Shown here one piece after another: positions 51,862 to 60,670 of a DNA stretch of 64,000 nucleotides (positions within the stretch are counted from its first letter, which is position 1; each line of letters starts with the position of its first letter). The stretch is from Streptomyces qaidamensis. GTDB taxonomy: Bacteria > Actinomycetota > Actinomycetes > Streptomycetales > Streptomycetaceae. Location of the stretch: contig NZ_CP015098.1 in the NCBI RefSeq assembly GCF_001611795.1, forward strand, positions 5,704,001-5,768,000, written 5' to 3'. Both the position numbers and the translations under genes were made by a program. A model generated the notes under the pieces. The model made no database searches, was not told the origin of the DNA, and worked only from the letters and a program-made list of their open reading frames with translations.

Positions 51862-51900
51862 GGCAGGGGTTCGCACAACGGCGTGCGGACCCCTGCCTTT
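51862..51900 (+). terminator. Rho-independent terminator of pckG
   Basis: A 15-base arm (51862-51876, GGCAGGGGTTCGCAC) pairs with 51883-51897 (one wobble) around AACGGC and is followed by TTT, 88 bases after the stop. Confidence 0.85.
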
Positions 51901-52328
51901 CGCATGTCTCCGTCGCGCCCCCTTGCTCACAGGCGGGCGTCGCACCAGCTCCGGCGCCGCCTCACGGCGGGTGCGCGGCCAACGAGGTGACGGCGCGACA
52001 CATTCCTTATGTGTTCATGCAGTTGGGACGCCTGAGTGCGCGAAAGGTTGTGCACACCTTCGGCCTCACCTTGGGTACGGGTCGATCACAACTGGTCGCC
52101 CGCCGGGTCCGGTCTGGGTGTGATTGGTGGGATCAATCCAAGATCTTCTGATGCCTCGGTTGTGACATGGTCAAGTGAGCGACTCCGCTGGGGCGTTGAT
52201 CCGACGCGCGCCCTTCGCTCCAGGTGCCCGGTCCGAACAGCGGGACCTCACCCGCCCAGTGCCGCTCAACCCACCAAGTGCCGCCCGATCCAGGCGCGGC
52301 CCCGCATCCACAGCCGAGAGGGCGCTTC
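51901..52328. other. Long non-coding stretch before the murein-hydrolase-like gene
   Basis: About 430 bases without a convincing gene; codon-position GC bias is absent. It includes less GC-rich patches (ACACATTCCTTATGTGTTC near 52000, containing ACACAT...ATGTGT, and AATCCAAGATCTTCTG near 52135). I looked for a ydaO-type c-di-AMP riboswitch, common before Streptomyces wall hydrolases, and could not recognise one. Confidence 0.45.
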
Positions 52329-54566
52329 ATGGCCGACGAGATGGTGCGTCAAGCCCAGGTCTTCATCAACCGCGTGTACGGCAGCCGCATCGGCATGACC
52401 GTCGAGGAGAACGGACAGACCGGCTGGCCCACCATGTACGCCCTGACCCGCGCGCTCCAGTACGAACTCGGCATCACCAACCTGTCGAACAGCTTCGGGC
52501 CGGCCACCCTGGCGGCCATCGCGGAGAAGTACGGCAAGATCGACGCCAACAACGTGCCGCACGCGGACTTCTGCCGGATCCTCCAGTCCGCCCTGTACTG
52601 CAAGGGTTACGACGGCAGCGCCATCGACGGCACTTACAGCGCCCGCGTCCAGCAGTCCGTCACCCAGCTCATCGCCGACATGGGGCTGAGCGCGGTCTAC
52701 CCGGGCAGCGCGCTGTGGCCGAAGGTCATCAAGGGCCTGTTCAACATGGACGCGTACGTCACCGTCAGCGGCGGCTCCAACTCGGTTCGCTCGGTGCAGC
52801 AGTGGCTCAACGGTCAGTACGTCCTGCGCAAGGACTACTACGTCATCCCCTGCGACGGCCACCACTCGCGCGACGTCGCCAAGTCGATGCTCTTCGCCGT
52901 CCAGTACGAGATGGGGATGGCGGACGGGGTCGCCAACGGTGTCTTCGGCCCCGGCACCCAGTCCGGGCTCAAGTCGCACACCCTGTCGGTCGGCAGCTCC
53001 GGCAACTGGGCACGGCTCTTCACCGGCGCGATGATTCTCAACCAGCGCACGGTCGCCTTCGGTAACTTCACCAGCGCGGTCTCCACCGCCGTCCAGAGCT
53101 TCCAGTCCTTCGCGAAGCTCCCGGTCACCGGTAAGGGCGACTTCTCCACCTGGGCCTCACTCCTCGTCTCCTACGGTGACCAGAGCCGTAGCGGCGAGGC
53201 CTGCGACGGCGTCACCAAGATCACGGACGCGCGCGCGGCCACCCTCAAGGCGGCCGGCGTGAAGTACATAGGCCGCTACCTCACCAACCCCAGCGCCACC
53301 TCGCTCCCCGAGAAGGCCATCCAGCCCGGCGAGCTGGCCACCATCGCCTCGAACGGCCTACGCTGCTTCCCGATCTACCAGACGTACGGCAGGGACGCCG
53401 CCGGCTTCAACTACGGCGCCGGGCGGGCCGCGGGCCAGGCCGCCGCCAACGCCGCCCTCGACCACGGCTTCAAGCCCGGCACCCGGATCTTCTTCGCCGT
53501 TGACTTCGACGCGCTTGACCACGAGGTGACGTCGAACGTCCTGCCGCACTTCAAGGGCATCGTGGACGCGCTGGCCGCCGACGGCGCGGAGTTCGCGGTC
53601 GGTGTGTACGGGCCGCGCAACGTCTGTACCCGGGTCGGCGAGGCCGGGCACTCCACCGCCTCCTTCGTCTCCGACATGTCCTCCGGCTTCTCCGGGAACT
53701 TCGGCTACCCGCTGCCCGCCGACTGGGCGTACGACCAGATCGTCACCCGCACCGTCGGCTCCGGCGCCGGCTCCATCGAGATCGATGTCAACATCGCCTC
53801 CGGCCGCGACACCGGCCAGGCCTCCTTCAACGCGCCCCGGCCGCCGCGCCCCGACGTCGGCTTCGACGGCTCCTTCCTCAACGCGCTGCACGCGGACCTC
53901 AGCCGGTACATGCGCAGCATCGGCTACGAGGACGACGGCGGTACCGGCGCCAACGCGCGTCTCTTCACGCACACCCAGTGCTTCGAGACGATCATGTCGC
54001 ACGACGCACAGACCACCCAGCTGTCCCGTGCGTACAACATGCGCAAGGCGATGATCCAGACCTCCGCCTACTGGGAGATGCGGCACTACGACCTCATCGA
54101 CCAGGGCGTGGACCACGCGGTCGCCCAGTACCACCTCAACGGCGTCGGCATCAAGAAGGACTCCTCGACCGGCATCGGGCAGATCAGCGGCGCGAACGGC
54201 ATCCGCGCCTGGAACCACTGCATCGACAACGGCTTCGTCACCGGCACCCGCCTCGATCCGACCAAGGATGCCGACATCTGGACGATGTGGCAGAAGGTCA
54301 ACAAGGACAACGCCTTCACCATGCGGACCGTGCCGCTGATCCACCTCTGGGGAGTCGCGGGCAAGCCCGGCGGCCAGAACCCTCCGGCCGGCGAGACCAA
54401 GCTGCGCGCCATGAGCCTGAACTACACCGAGGGCGAGATCTTCGAGATCATCCGCCGCTACCAGGGCTGGGGCGACGAGGCCGAGGCTCATGCCGCCAAG
54501 CGCATGGGGCTGTACCACATCTTCGAGAAGTACAACAACCTTGTCCGGCAGCTCGCCGGCGGGTGA
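52329..54566 (+). CDS. Multidomain murein-hydrolase-like protein (DUF1906 glycosidase-like plus lytic-transglycosylase-like)
   Basis: 745 residues from the ATG at 52329 (GAGAGGG upstream). Residues 1-~290 contain repeated peptidoglycan-binding-like units (TMYALTRALQYELGI, NSVRSVQQWLNGQYVL, VSTAVQSFQSFAKLPVTGKGDFSTWASLL). About 295-500 is a DUF1906/Rv2525c-type glycoside-hydrolase-like barrel: VKYIGRYLTNP, FFAVDFDA with Asp392 and Asp394, and GVYGPRNVC. About 530-745 has lysozyme-like features (SAYWEMRHYD and SSTGIGQI, like the ES...GxxQ motif of transglycosylases). No Sec or Tat signal is visible, odd for a wall enzyme. The next genes encode membrane, Tat and secreted proteins. Confidence 0.8.
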   Translation: MADEMVRQAQVFINRVYGSRIGMTVEENGQTGWPTMYALTRALQYELGITNLSNSFGPATLAAIAEKYGKIDANNVPHADFCRILQSALYCKGYDGSAIDGTYSARVQQSVTQLIADMGLSAVYPGSALWPKVIKGLFNMDAYVTVSGGSNSVRSVQQWLNGQYVLRKDYYVIPCDGHHSRDVAKSMLFAVQYEMGMADGVANGVFGPGTQSGLKSHTLSVGSSGNWARLFTGAMILNQRTVAFGNFTSAVSTAVQSFQSFAKLPVTGKGDFSTWASLLVSYGDQSRSGEACDGVTKITDARAATLKAAGVKYIGRYLTNPSATSLPEKAIQPGELATIASNGLRCFPIYQTYGRDAAGFNYGAGRAAGQAAANAALDHGFKPGTRIFFAVDFDALDHEVTSNVLPHFKGIVDALAADGAEFAVGVYGPRNVCTRVGEAGHSTASFVSDMSSGFSGNFGYPLPADWAYDQIVTRTVGSGAGSIEIDVNIASGRDTGQASFNAPRPPRPDVGFDGSFLNALHADLSRYMRSIGYEDDGGTGANARLFTHTQCFETIMSHDAQTTQLSRAYNMRKAMIQTSAYWEMRHYDLIDQGVDHAVAQYHLNGVGIKKDSSTGIGQISGANGIRAWNHCIDNGFVTGTRLDPTKDADIWTMWQKVNKDNAFTMRTVPLIHLWGVAGKPGGQNPPAGETKLRAMSLNYTEGEIFEIIRRYQGWGDEAEAHAAKRMGLYHIFEKYNNLVRQLAGG

Positions 54567-54576
54567 GGTGGACGCC

Positions 54577-55035
54577 ATGACCACCTCGTATCCCGCCGCC
54601 CTGCCCCTGCTGCTCTGCATCGTCGTCGCCGCCGTGACCGCCTTCGCTCTCGTCGGGTACGGCTTCCCGGCTATCGGCAGGGGCGGTCCGGGGGCGGTGG
54701 CACGCGGCGGCGCCGCGCTCGCCGGAGCCCTCGCCGCGGTCGCCTGGATCTGGGGTCTGGTGTCGCTCTTCCTCGACGAGAGCGGCACCGCCCAGGCCTG
54801 CCAGGACGCGAACCTCGCGCTGTACGGGCAGGTGAGCGGCTACAGCGTGTCCTACCTGCCGCCCGCCCTCGACTGCCGCATGTCGTCAGGTGGTTCGTAC
54901 GCGGCGGCCGTCCCCGGCTTCATCGCGCCCGTGATGACGGTCAGTGCGGTGATCGCGGTGACGCTCGCTCTGATCGCCTTCGCCGAACACCGCCGCACCA
55001 CCACACCCGAGCACCCCGAGAAGAGGACCACGTGA
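54577..55035 (+). CDS. Three-span membrane protein with an outer Cys pair
   Basis: 152 residues from the ATG at 54577 (GAGGTGG upstream). Membrane spans at about 7-29, 41-63 and 110-135. The loop between spans two and three holds Cys residues in AQACQD and ALDCRMS, possibly disulfide-bonded outside the cell. The C-terminal tail is charged and cytoplasmic. It starts ten bases after the murein-hydrolase-like gene and overlaps the next gene by four bases (GTGA). Family not recognised. Confidence 0.75.
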   Translation: MTTSYPAALPLLLCIVVAAVTAFALVGYGFPAIGRGGPGAVARGGAALAGALAAVAWIWGLVSLFLDESGTAQACQDANLALYGQVSGYSVSYLPPALDCRMSSGGSYAAAVPGFIAPVMTVSAVIAVTLALIAFAEHRRTTTPEHPEKRTT

Positions 55036-55802
55036 GCGACGCTCCCGCCCCGCTGTCCCGCAGAGGCTTCCTGCTGCGTGCCGCCGCCGTCACCGCCGCC
55101 GCGGCGGCGGTCCCGTACTCGCAGGCACTGGTCACCCCCGCGTACGCCGCCGAGCCGCGGGACTACACCTTCCCCAAGGCCGTCCGCGAGGGCGTCGCCC
55201 GGGCCGAGGCCCGTAACAAGAGACTCCTCGCCGGGGCCGACTCGGCCAACGGCTGGGACATGGAGACCGCCGCCGACCGGGGCGGATCCATCGCCACCCG
55301 GCCCGTGCCCGGTACCCCCGTGACGGACCTGCAGGTCCGGCTCGGCGCTCCCGAGACCGTCCTGGTCCACGTCGTCCGCCGCTTCCACTACGAGATCGCC
55401 GAGCTCCAGCCCGGCGAGGCCGTCGGCTGGACCGCTCCGAAGGGGCTGCGCGGGCCCGTCCGCAACCTGGCCTCCGGCACCGCCGTCCGGATCCGGCCCG
55501 GCCACTACCCGCCCGGCACCAAGGGCGGCTACTTCCCCCTGGAGCTCGCGGTGCTGCGCGACATCCTCGCCGAACTCGACGGTGTGGTCCGCTGGGGCGG
55601 CGACGACCGCGCCGTCGACGAGGCCCTCTTCTACCTCGCGGTCGGCCCCGACGACAAGCGCCTGACCGCCGTCGCCGAACGCCTCCGCGCCGGCGGCGAC
55701 CGGGCTCCGGGCGAGGGCGCCGGCACTGTCGTGGACGTCCACGAGAAGGGCCGCCGCTCGGCCGCCGAGGCCCTCGCCCGCCGCCAGCGGAAGGCGGCCT
55801 GA
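55032..55802 (+). CDS. Tat-exported protein of unknown function
   Basis: 256 residues, GTG start overlapping the previous stop. The twin-arginine signal SRRGFLLRAAAVTAAAAAV ends in PAYA-A near residue 37. The mature part starts EPRDYTFPKAVREGVARAEARNKRLLAGADSANGWDMETAADRGGSI and is soluble, with WTAPKGLRGPVRNLASG and HYPPGTKGGYFPLELAVLRDILAEL. Tat export means it folds, perhaps around a cofactor, before leaving the cell. It may act with the murein-hydrolase-like protein on the wall (inference). Confidence 0.8.
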   Translation: MSDAPAPLSRRGFLLRAAAVTAAAAAVPYSQALVTPAYAAEPRDYTFPKAVREGVARAEARNKRLLAGADSANGWDMETAADRGGSIATRPVPGTPVTDLQVRLGAPETVLVHVVRRFHYEIAELQPGEAVGWTAPKGLRGPVRNLASGTAVRIRPGHYPPGTKGGYFPLELAVLRDILAELDGVVRWGGDDRAVDEALFYLAVGPDDKRLTAVAERLRAGGDRAPGEGAGTVVDVHEKGRRSAAEALARRQRKAA

Positions 55803-55862
55803 CGCCGCTTCGCGCCTGGCCCGGGCTTTTCCATTTCACAGTGGACCACCAAGGAGAAGGCA

Positions 55863-56327
55863 ATGAAGAGAAAACTCACTCTCGTGGCAGCGGCGACCGT
55901 GGTGATGGGGGCGTTCGTGACTCCTTCCGCCCATGCCAACACCGGTTTCGAGAACCAGATGAGCCCCGAAGCCTGTCAGAAGTCCCAGGCGGCGTCCGAT
56001 TTCAAGTACGCGATCTACTACAACTCGAATTACGGCGGCGCTTACCGCAACATTGGTTACAGCGTCTGGGACTTCGCCGACGAGCGCATCGGCGGGGCGC
56101 CGCAGGGCGGCACCCAGCCGCTGAAGTTCTGCCACGGCGGAAACGGCAACCTGCAGGGCATCAAGAACAACGCCGCGTCGGTGAAGAACAAGCACTCGAC
56201 CTATTACGCCGTGACGTATTACAACAGCGGTTACAAGGGCTCCGCGGACTGGTCCAGCCCGCGCTCCCAGACCAACCTCTCGGTGACGAAGAACGAGAAC
56301 GCCTCGTTCGCCTGGCAGACCCTCTGA
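55863..56327 (+). CDS. Small secreted protein, peptidase-inhibitor/crystallin-like
   Basis: 154 residues, ATG with AAGGAG correctly spaced. Signal peptide 1-26 (SAHA-N). Mature part: KYAIYYNSNYGGAYRNIGYSVWDF, then HGGNGNLQGIKNNAASVKN and YAVTYYNSGYKGSADW. This looks like a beta/gamma-crystallin-like or inhibitor I36-like domain of the kind common in Streptomyces secretomes. It has two cysteines (ACQK and KFCHG) for a probable disulfide. Codon use is a little less GC-biased (AAC, TAT, AAG more frequent). Confidence 0.75.
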   Translation: MKRKLTLVAAATVVMGAFVTPSAHANTGFENQMSPEACQKSQAASDFKYAIYYNSNYGGAYRNIGYSVWDFADERIGGAPQGGTQPLKFCHGGNGNLQGIKNNAASVKNKHSTYYAVTYYNSGYKGSADWSSPRSQTNLSVTKNENASFAWQTL

Positions 56328-56427
56328 TCCGTATCGGCACACGGGGCGGCCCGCTGCCGGCAGCGGGCCGCCGTCGCCGCACTTTCTCCTCTTCCCCCCA
56401 GTAGTCCCTCCAGCGGTAGGTACTCCC

Positions 56428-57342
56428 ATGCGTATGAAGGCCAGGCGGGCAGGCGTCGGTTCGCTGTTGATCGCGGCGACTGTGGTGTCCGTCACCGGTT
56501 GTTCGGGCGACGCGACCACGGCGAAGCCGTCGGTGGCGACACCGAAGCCCACGGTTCCGTTCGACGCGGCCGATCCCGCGACATGGGTGCTCCCGATCGA
56601 GGGCTATCTGCCGTCGGAGACCGAGCGGAAGCAGATCTCGCAGGCACGGAAGATACTCGTCGGCACCTGCATGAAGGGCTTCGGCTTCTCCTGGGAGCCG
56701 GCCGCCGACCTGCCACGTCTGGGCGGCAAGACCCTGGTCGACTGGCGTTACGGCATTCACGACATGGCGCTCGCCGAGGAGCGGGGGTACAAGCCGGCGG
56801 CCGAGGAACAGGAGGCGTACGACCGGGCCGTCGAGAAGGGCGCCCTGGACGGTGCGTCGGGTACCGGCCCGGACACGCGGGCCTTGGAGGGCGGCGTCAA
56901 GGAGGTCGGGGGCAAGCCCGTACCCGAGGGCGGCTGCCTCGGCGAGGCCGACCGGAAGATCTCCGCCGGTGGCGCGAACACCACGATCGCCCAGACGATC
57001 AGCAATGAGACCTTCGCCCGGTCCCAGCAGGTCCCCGAGGTCGTCGAAGCGTTCGAGGCCTGGTCCGCCTGCATGAAGAAGAGCGGGTTCGACTACGCGC
57101 GGCCGCTCGACGCCAGCGACGACCCGCGGTTCGGTTCGCAGGGCGTCACGCCGCTGGAGATCAGCACCGCGACCGCTGACATCTCCTGCCGGGACAAGAC
57201 CAAGGTCGCCAAGGTCTGGTTCGACGCCGAGGTGGCGATGCAGAAGGAAGAGATCGAGTCGGGAGCCGAGCGGCTGAACGGGGAGAGGAAATCCCTGAAT
57301 TCGGCCGTGAAGAAGGCCGCCCGAGTCATAGCGGGCTCCTGA
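56428..57342 (+). CDS. Lipoprotein at the head of an ABC exporter operon
   Basis: 304 residues. Lipoprotein signal GVGSLLIAATVVSVTGC gives lipidated Cys25. The mature region is helical and Cys-containing (GTCMKGFGF, GGCLGEAD, SACMKKSGF, DISCRDKT), so two disulfides are possible. No known family is recognised. Its TGA overlaps the next ATG (TGATG), so it is coupled to the adaptor/ATPase/permease genes and may act as the outer-facing accessory or substrate-binding partner of the exporter. Confidence 0.8.
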   Translation: MRMKARRAGVGSLLIAATVVSVTGCSGDATTAKPSVATPKPTVPFDAADPATWVLPIEGYLPSETERKQISQARKILVGTCMKGFGFSWEPAADLPRLGGKTLVDWRYGIHDMALAEERGYKPAAEEQEAYDRAVEKGALDGASGTGPDTRALEGGVKEVGGKPVPEGGCLGEADRKISAGGANTTIAQTISNETFARSQQVPEVVEAFEAWSACMKKSGFDYARPLDASDDPRFGSQGVTPLEISTATADISCRDKTKVAKVWFDAEVAMQKEEIESGAERLNGERKSLNSAVKKAARVIAGS

Positions 57343-58598
57343 TGCGTTCTCGTGGCCTGGCCCAGCGCCGAAAGGCTCTCGGTCTCCTGGTGCTGGCATG
57401 TCTCGTGTGTACTGGGGCGGGCGCGGGCGCCACCCTTCTCATCAAGTCCCCGGCGCAGGTCGCCGCGGACACGGCCCCTCCGCCACCGGACATCCTCACG
57501 GCGGAGGTGGAGAACCGGGTGATCTCCCAGGCCCTGATCACCCGCGGGAAGGTAACCGCCTCCCAGCGCACGGACATCTCCTCCGGACCCCGGGCAGGCG
57601 AGGACGCCGGACGGTCGGTGGTCACCAAGGTCACGTCCGCTCCCGGCCGGAAGCTCACTGCCGGGCAGGTGCTTCTCGAAGTCTCGGGCCGTCCGCTGTT
57701 CGTCCTCAAGGGCGCCGTCCCCGCCTACCGTGACCTCGTGCCCGGCAAGCGCGGCGAGGACGTCGCCCAGCTCCAGTCGGCGCTCCACGGCTCCGGCCAC
57801 CCCACGGGCAACGACCTCTCAGGAGTCTTCGGCCCGGGCACCGCGCGGGCTCTGACGTCCTTCTACCGTTCCATCGGTTATGAAGTTCCGGTCACCGAGG
57901 CTCCCGGGAGCGTGAGCCCGGCCGAGGCTCCACAGCCCGGCGCATCGGCCTCCCCGGAGGCGAAGCCCGAGGAGGCCCCGCCGCGCGCCCTTCCCACCTT
58001 CCCGATGTCGGAAGTGGTCTTCGTCCGTTCCTTCCCCGCGTTCGTCGAGGAAGTGCGCACCGAAGTGGGGGACGAGGCCGGGGAGAATCTGCTGTCCCTG
58101 TCCTCCGGCGAACTCACCGTCGAGGGTTCCGTGACACCGCAGGAGAAGGGGATGATTCGCGTGGGGCAGAAGGTGCGGATCTACTCCGACACCGCGGGCC
58201 GCGAGTACAGCGGAGAAGTGAAGTCCGTCGCCTTGGAACGTGCCACCGCGGAAGACGACGGCGGCGAGGAGTCGGGCGAGCAGAGGTACACGGTCGAGGT
58301 GACACCCTCCCGGCCCTTGCCCAGGAAACTGAACAGCGAGAACGTGCAGTTGACCGTGGTGGCGGCCTCGTCGAGGGGGAAGGTGCTCGCCGTGCCCTCG
58401 TCGGCCGTCTCGACCGGTGCCGACGGTCTGACCAGCGTCACCGAGAGGACAGGGCGCAAGGAGCGCCGGATCCCCGTCACCGTTGGTGTGTCGGGGGACG
58501 GGTACGTGGAGATCATTCCGCGCAAGGGCGCACGCCTGGAGGCCGGTGCCCGGGTCGTCGTGGGCGTGCAGACGAGAGCGACTGCGGGCCGCCCGTGA
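57342..58598 (+). CDS. Exporter adaptor (membrane fusion-like) protein with peptidoglycan-binding domain
   Basis: 418 residues. One N-terminal membrane span (11-34). About 55-110 and 215-400 form beta-barrel/lipoyl-like adaptor segments (VTKVTSAPGRKLTAGQVLLEVSGRPLFVLKG and VGQKVRIYSDTAGREYSGEV). Inserted at ~125-180 is a PG_binding_1-type module (PGKRGEDVAQLQSALHGSG...GVFGPGTARALTSFYRSIGYEV). MacA/HlyD-like adaptors with such inserts occur in Gram-positive exporters and may fix the pump to the wall. The ATPase gene overlaps its stop by four bases. Confidence 0.85.
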   Translation: MRSRGLAQRRKALGLLVLACLVCTGAGAGATLLIKSPAQVAADTAPPPPDILTAEVENRVISQALITRGKVTASQRTDISSGPRAGEDAGRSVVTKVTSAPGRKLTAGQVLLEVSGRPLFVLKGAVPAYRDLVPGKRGEDVAQLQSALHGSGHPTGNDLSGVFGPGTARALTSFYRSIGYEVPVTEAPGSVSPAEAPQPGASASPEAKPEEAPPRALPTFPMSEVVFVRSFPAFVEEVRTEVGDEAGENLLSLSSGELTVEGSVTPQEKGMIRVGQKVRIYSDTAGREYSGEVKSVALERATAEDDGGEESGEQRYTVEVTPSRPLPRKLNSENVQLTVVAASSRGKVLAVPSSAVSTGADGLTSVTERTGRKERRIPVTVGVSGDGYVEIIPRKGARLEAGARVVVGVQTRATAGRP

Positions 58599-59305
58599 CC
58601 ACCACTACCGAGGACAGCGCCGTCATCGAGTTCCGTGGCGTCGGACTCCGATACCCCGGTCCTCCTGCCGTCGACGCCCTACGCCCCTGCGATCTGCGCA
58701 TCGCGGACGGGGAGTTCGTCACCGTGGTGGGGCCGTCGGGCTCGGGCAAGTCCACCCTGCTGAACATCGCGGGGCTCCTGGACGTGCCCACGCAGGGCCA
58801 GTACCTGCTGAACGGGATCGACACGGCCGCCCTGAGCGCCTCTCGTCTGGCCGCGCTGCGCGGCGAACGGATCGGGTTCGTCTTCCAGGCCTTCCACCTC
58901 CTGCCCCATCGCAGTGCGCTGGAGAACGTCGAACTGGCCCTGGTCTACCGGGCTGTTCCCCGGCGGGAGCGCCGTGCGCGCGCTACCGCGGTCCTGGAGC
59001 GCGTGGGCCTGGCGCACCGTGCCACCGCCCTCCCCACCCAGATGTCGGGCGGCGAGCGTCAGCGCGTCGCGGTCGCACGCGCCCTGGTGGGGGAGCCCTC
59101 CCTCCTGCTGTGCGACGAGCCGACGGGGAATCTGGACTCCGCCACGTCCGCATCCCTGCTCGACCTGCTGGACGCCCTGCACCGCGACGGCATGACCATC
59201 GTCGTGATCACCCATGACCGTCAGGTCGCGGAGCACGGACAACGCACCGTCACGATCCGCGACGGCGTTCTCCACGACTCCGGCCACCGGTCGGGGGCGG
59301 TATGA
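58595..59305 (+). CDS. MacB/LolD-type ABC transporter ATP-binding protein
   Basis: 236 residues, GTG start overlapping the adaptor stop. Walker A GPSGSGKST (about 46-54), Q-loop FVFQAFHLLPH, signature MSGGERQRVAVARAL, Walker B LLLCDEPTGNLDSATS and the switch His in VVITHD. These are the marks of the MacB/LolD/FtsE branch, which drives mechanotransmission rather than translocation through the membrane. Pairs with the permease at 59302. Confidence 0.94.
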   Translation: MTTTTEDSAVIEFRGVGLRYPGPPAVDALRPCDLRIADGEFVTVVGPSGSGKSTLLNIAGLLDVPTQGQYLLNGIDTAALSASRLAALRGERIGFVFQAFHLLPHRSALENVELALVYRAVPRRERRARATAVLERVGLAHRATALPTQMSGGERQRVAVARALVGEPSLLLCDEPTGNLDSATSASLLDLLDALHRDGMTIVVITHDRQVAEHGQRTVTIRDGVLHDSGHRSGAV

Positions 59306-60540
59306 CGACGCACCGCCGCAGCGCCCCGAAACGGTCCCGGCTGGCCGTACGCGATCTGCTGTCCGAAGCCGTGGCCGGCATGCTGCAGCGACCGGCCCGG
59401 TCCGTTCTCACTGCCCTCGGAACCGTTCTCGGTGTCGGCGCCTTCATCGCGGTCCTGGGTCTCACCGGGACAGCCACCTCGCAGATCGACCATCGGTTCA
59501 ACGCGCTGACGGCCACCGAGGTCAGCGTCACGGACATCGGTTCCGGTGGCACCGCAGCCCGGGACCTGTCGTTCCCGCGGGACGCCGACGCCCGCGTCAC
59601 CCGGCTGAACGGCGCGCTCGCCGCAGGTGTCTCCTGGGCTGTCCGGCTCGGGCCACAGGAAGCGGTGCGGGCCGCCCCCGTCGGCTCGGCCAACAGCGTC
59701 GACGCCCAGACGCAGGTGATCGCCGCCTCTCCCGGGATCTGGCAGGCGTCAGGGGCCCAGTTCGCCGAGGGCAGGGCCTTCGACGGCTTTCACGACACGC
59801 ACCACCAGCCGGTCGCCGTGATCGGACAGGCCACCGCGGCACGTCTCGGCATCACCACGCTGCGAACACAGCCGGCCGTCTTCATCGGCAGCACCGCCTT
59901 CACCGTGATCGGCATTCTGAAGGACGTCGAGCGCAAGCCGGAGCTTCTGATGTCCATCACGGTGCCGCGTTCGGTGGCCGAGCGGACATGGAGAGCCCCC
60001 ACGGACGAGGGGGCGCAGATGCTGATCTCGACTCAGCTCGGTGCCGCCGGCCAGATCGCGGACGAGGCGGCCGTAGCCCTGCGCCCGGACCACCCCGAGT
60101 ACTTCAAGGTGACCGCGCCTCCCGACCCGCGGTCCCTGCGCACCGCGGTCAGCGACGACCTGAGCCAGCTGTTCCTTCTCCTCGCAGGGGTGTGCCTCAT
60201 CATCGGGGCCGTCGGCATCGCGAACACCACTTTGGTGGCCGTGCTGGAACGGACCGGGGAGATCGGCCTGCGACGCGCTCTGGGCGCGCGCGGCGTGCAC
60301 ATCACCCTGCAGTTCCTCACCGAGACCGCGACGCTCGGCCTCCTCGGAGGTCTCGTCGGTACCTCGATCGGCGTCGTCGTCGTGGTCGCCGTCGCCGCGG
60401 CGCGGCAGTGGACGCCGGTGATCGACCCCGTCACCTTGGCCGCCGCCCCGATCCTCGGCCTGGTCGCCGGCCTGCTGGCCGGTCTCTACCCGGCGTGGAG
60501 AGCGTCCCGCATCCCACCCGTCGAGGCGCTGCGCCGCTGA
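59302..60540 (+). CDS. MacB-type ABC permease (FtsX-like)
   Basis: 412 residues, ATG overlapping the ATPase stop (ATGA). One N-terminal span (VLTALGTVLGVGAFIAVLGLTG), a ~220-residue extracytoplasmic MacB periplasmic-core domain, and three C-terminal spans (LFLLLAGVCLIIGAVGIANTTLVAVLERTGEIGLRRALGARG is the typical FtsX-family segment, then TATLGLLGGLVGTSIGVVVVV and PILGLVAGLLAGLYPAWRASR). With adaptor and lipoprotein it forms a four-part exporter, perhaps for peptides or signals. Last gene of the operon. Confidence 0.93.
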   Translation: MTTHRRSAPKRSRLAVRDLLSEAVAGMLQRPARSVLTALGTVLGVGAFIAVLGLTGTATSQIDHRFNALTATEVSVTDIGSGGTAARDLSFPRDADARVTRLNGALAAGVSWAVRLGPQEAVRAAPVGSANSVDAQTQVIAASPGIWQASGAQFAEGRAFDGFHDTHHQPVAVIGQATAARLGITTLRTQPAVFIGSTAFTVIGILKDVERKPELLMSITVPRSVAERTWRAPTDEGAQMLISTQLGAAGQIADEAAVALRPDHPEYFKVTAPPDPRSLRTAVSDDLSQLFLLLAGVCLIIGAVGIANTTLVAVLERTGEIGLRRALGARGVHITLQFLTETATLGLLGGLVGTSIGVVVVVAVAAARQWTPVIDPVTLAAAPILGLVAGLLAGLYPAWRASRIPPVEALRR

Positions 60541-60670
60541 GCTGAACCGGTGGCCGCCCGGGGCGTCGAGGGGGACACCCGGCTCACGCCGACGCGGAAA
60601 GGTGGCGCCCGGTCCGCGCGTCGCTGCGGGTGCGCGCGGACCGGGGCCGTCAGGGGGAGCCCCGGAGGGC

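Noticed and set aside
51774..52328. c-di-AMP (ydaO-type) riboswitch before the murein-hydrolase-like gene
   Set aside because: Streptomyces wall-hydrolase leaders often have one, but I could not match its conserved segments here; a covariance-model scan would settle it.
52329..56327. Prophage lysis cassette
   Set aside because: The endolysin-like domains are suggestive, but no phage structural, replication or integrase genes are nearby, and Tat and secreted-protein genes are not typical of phage lysis modules.
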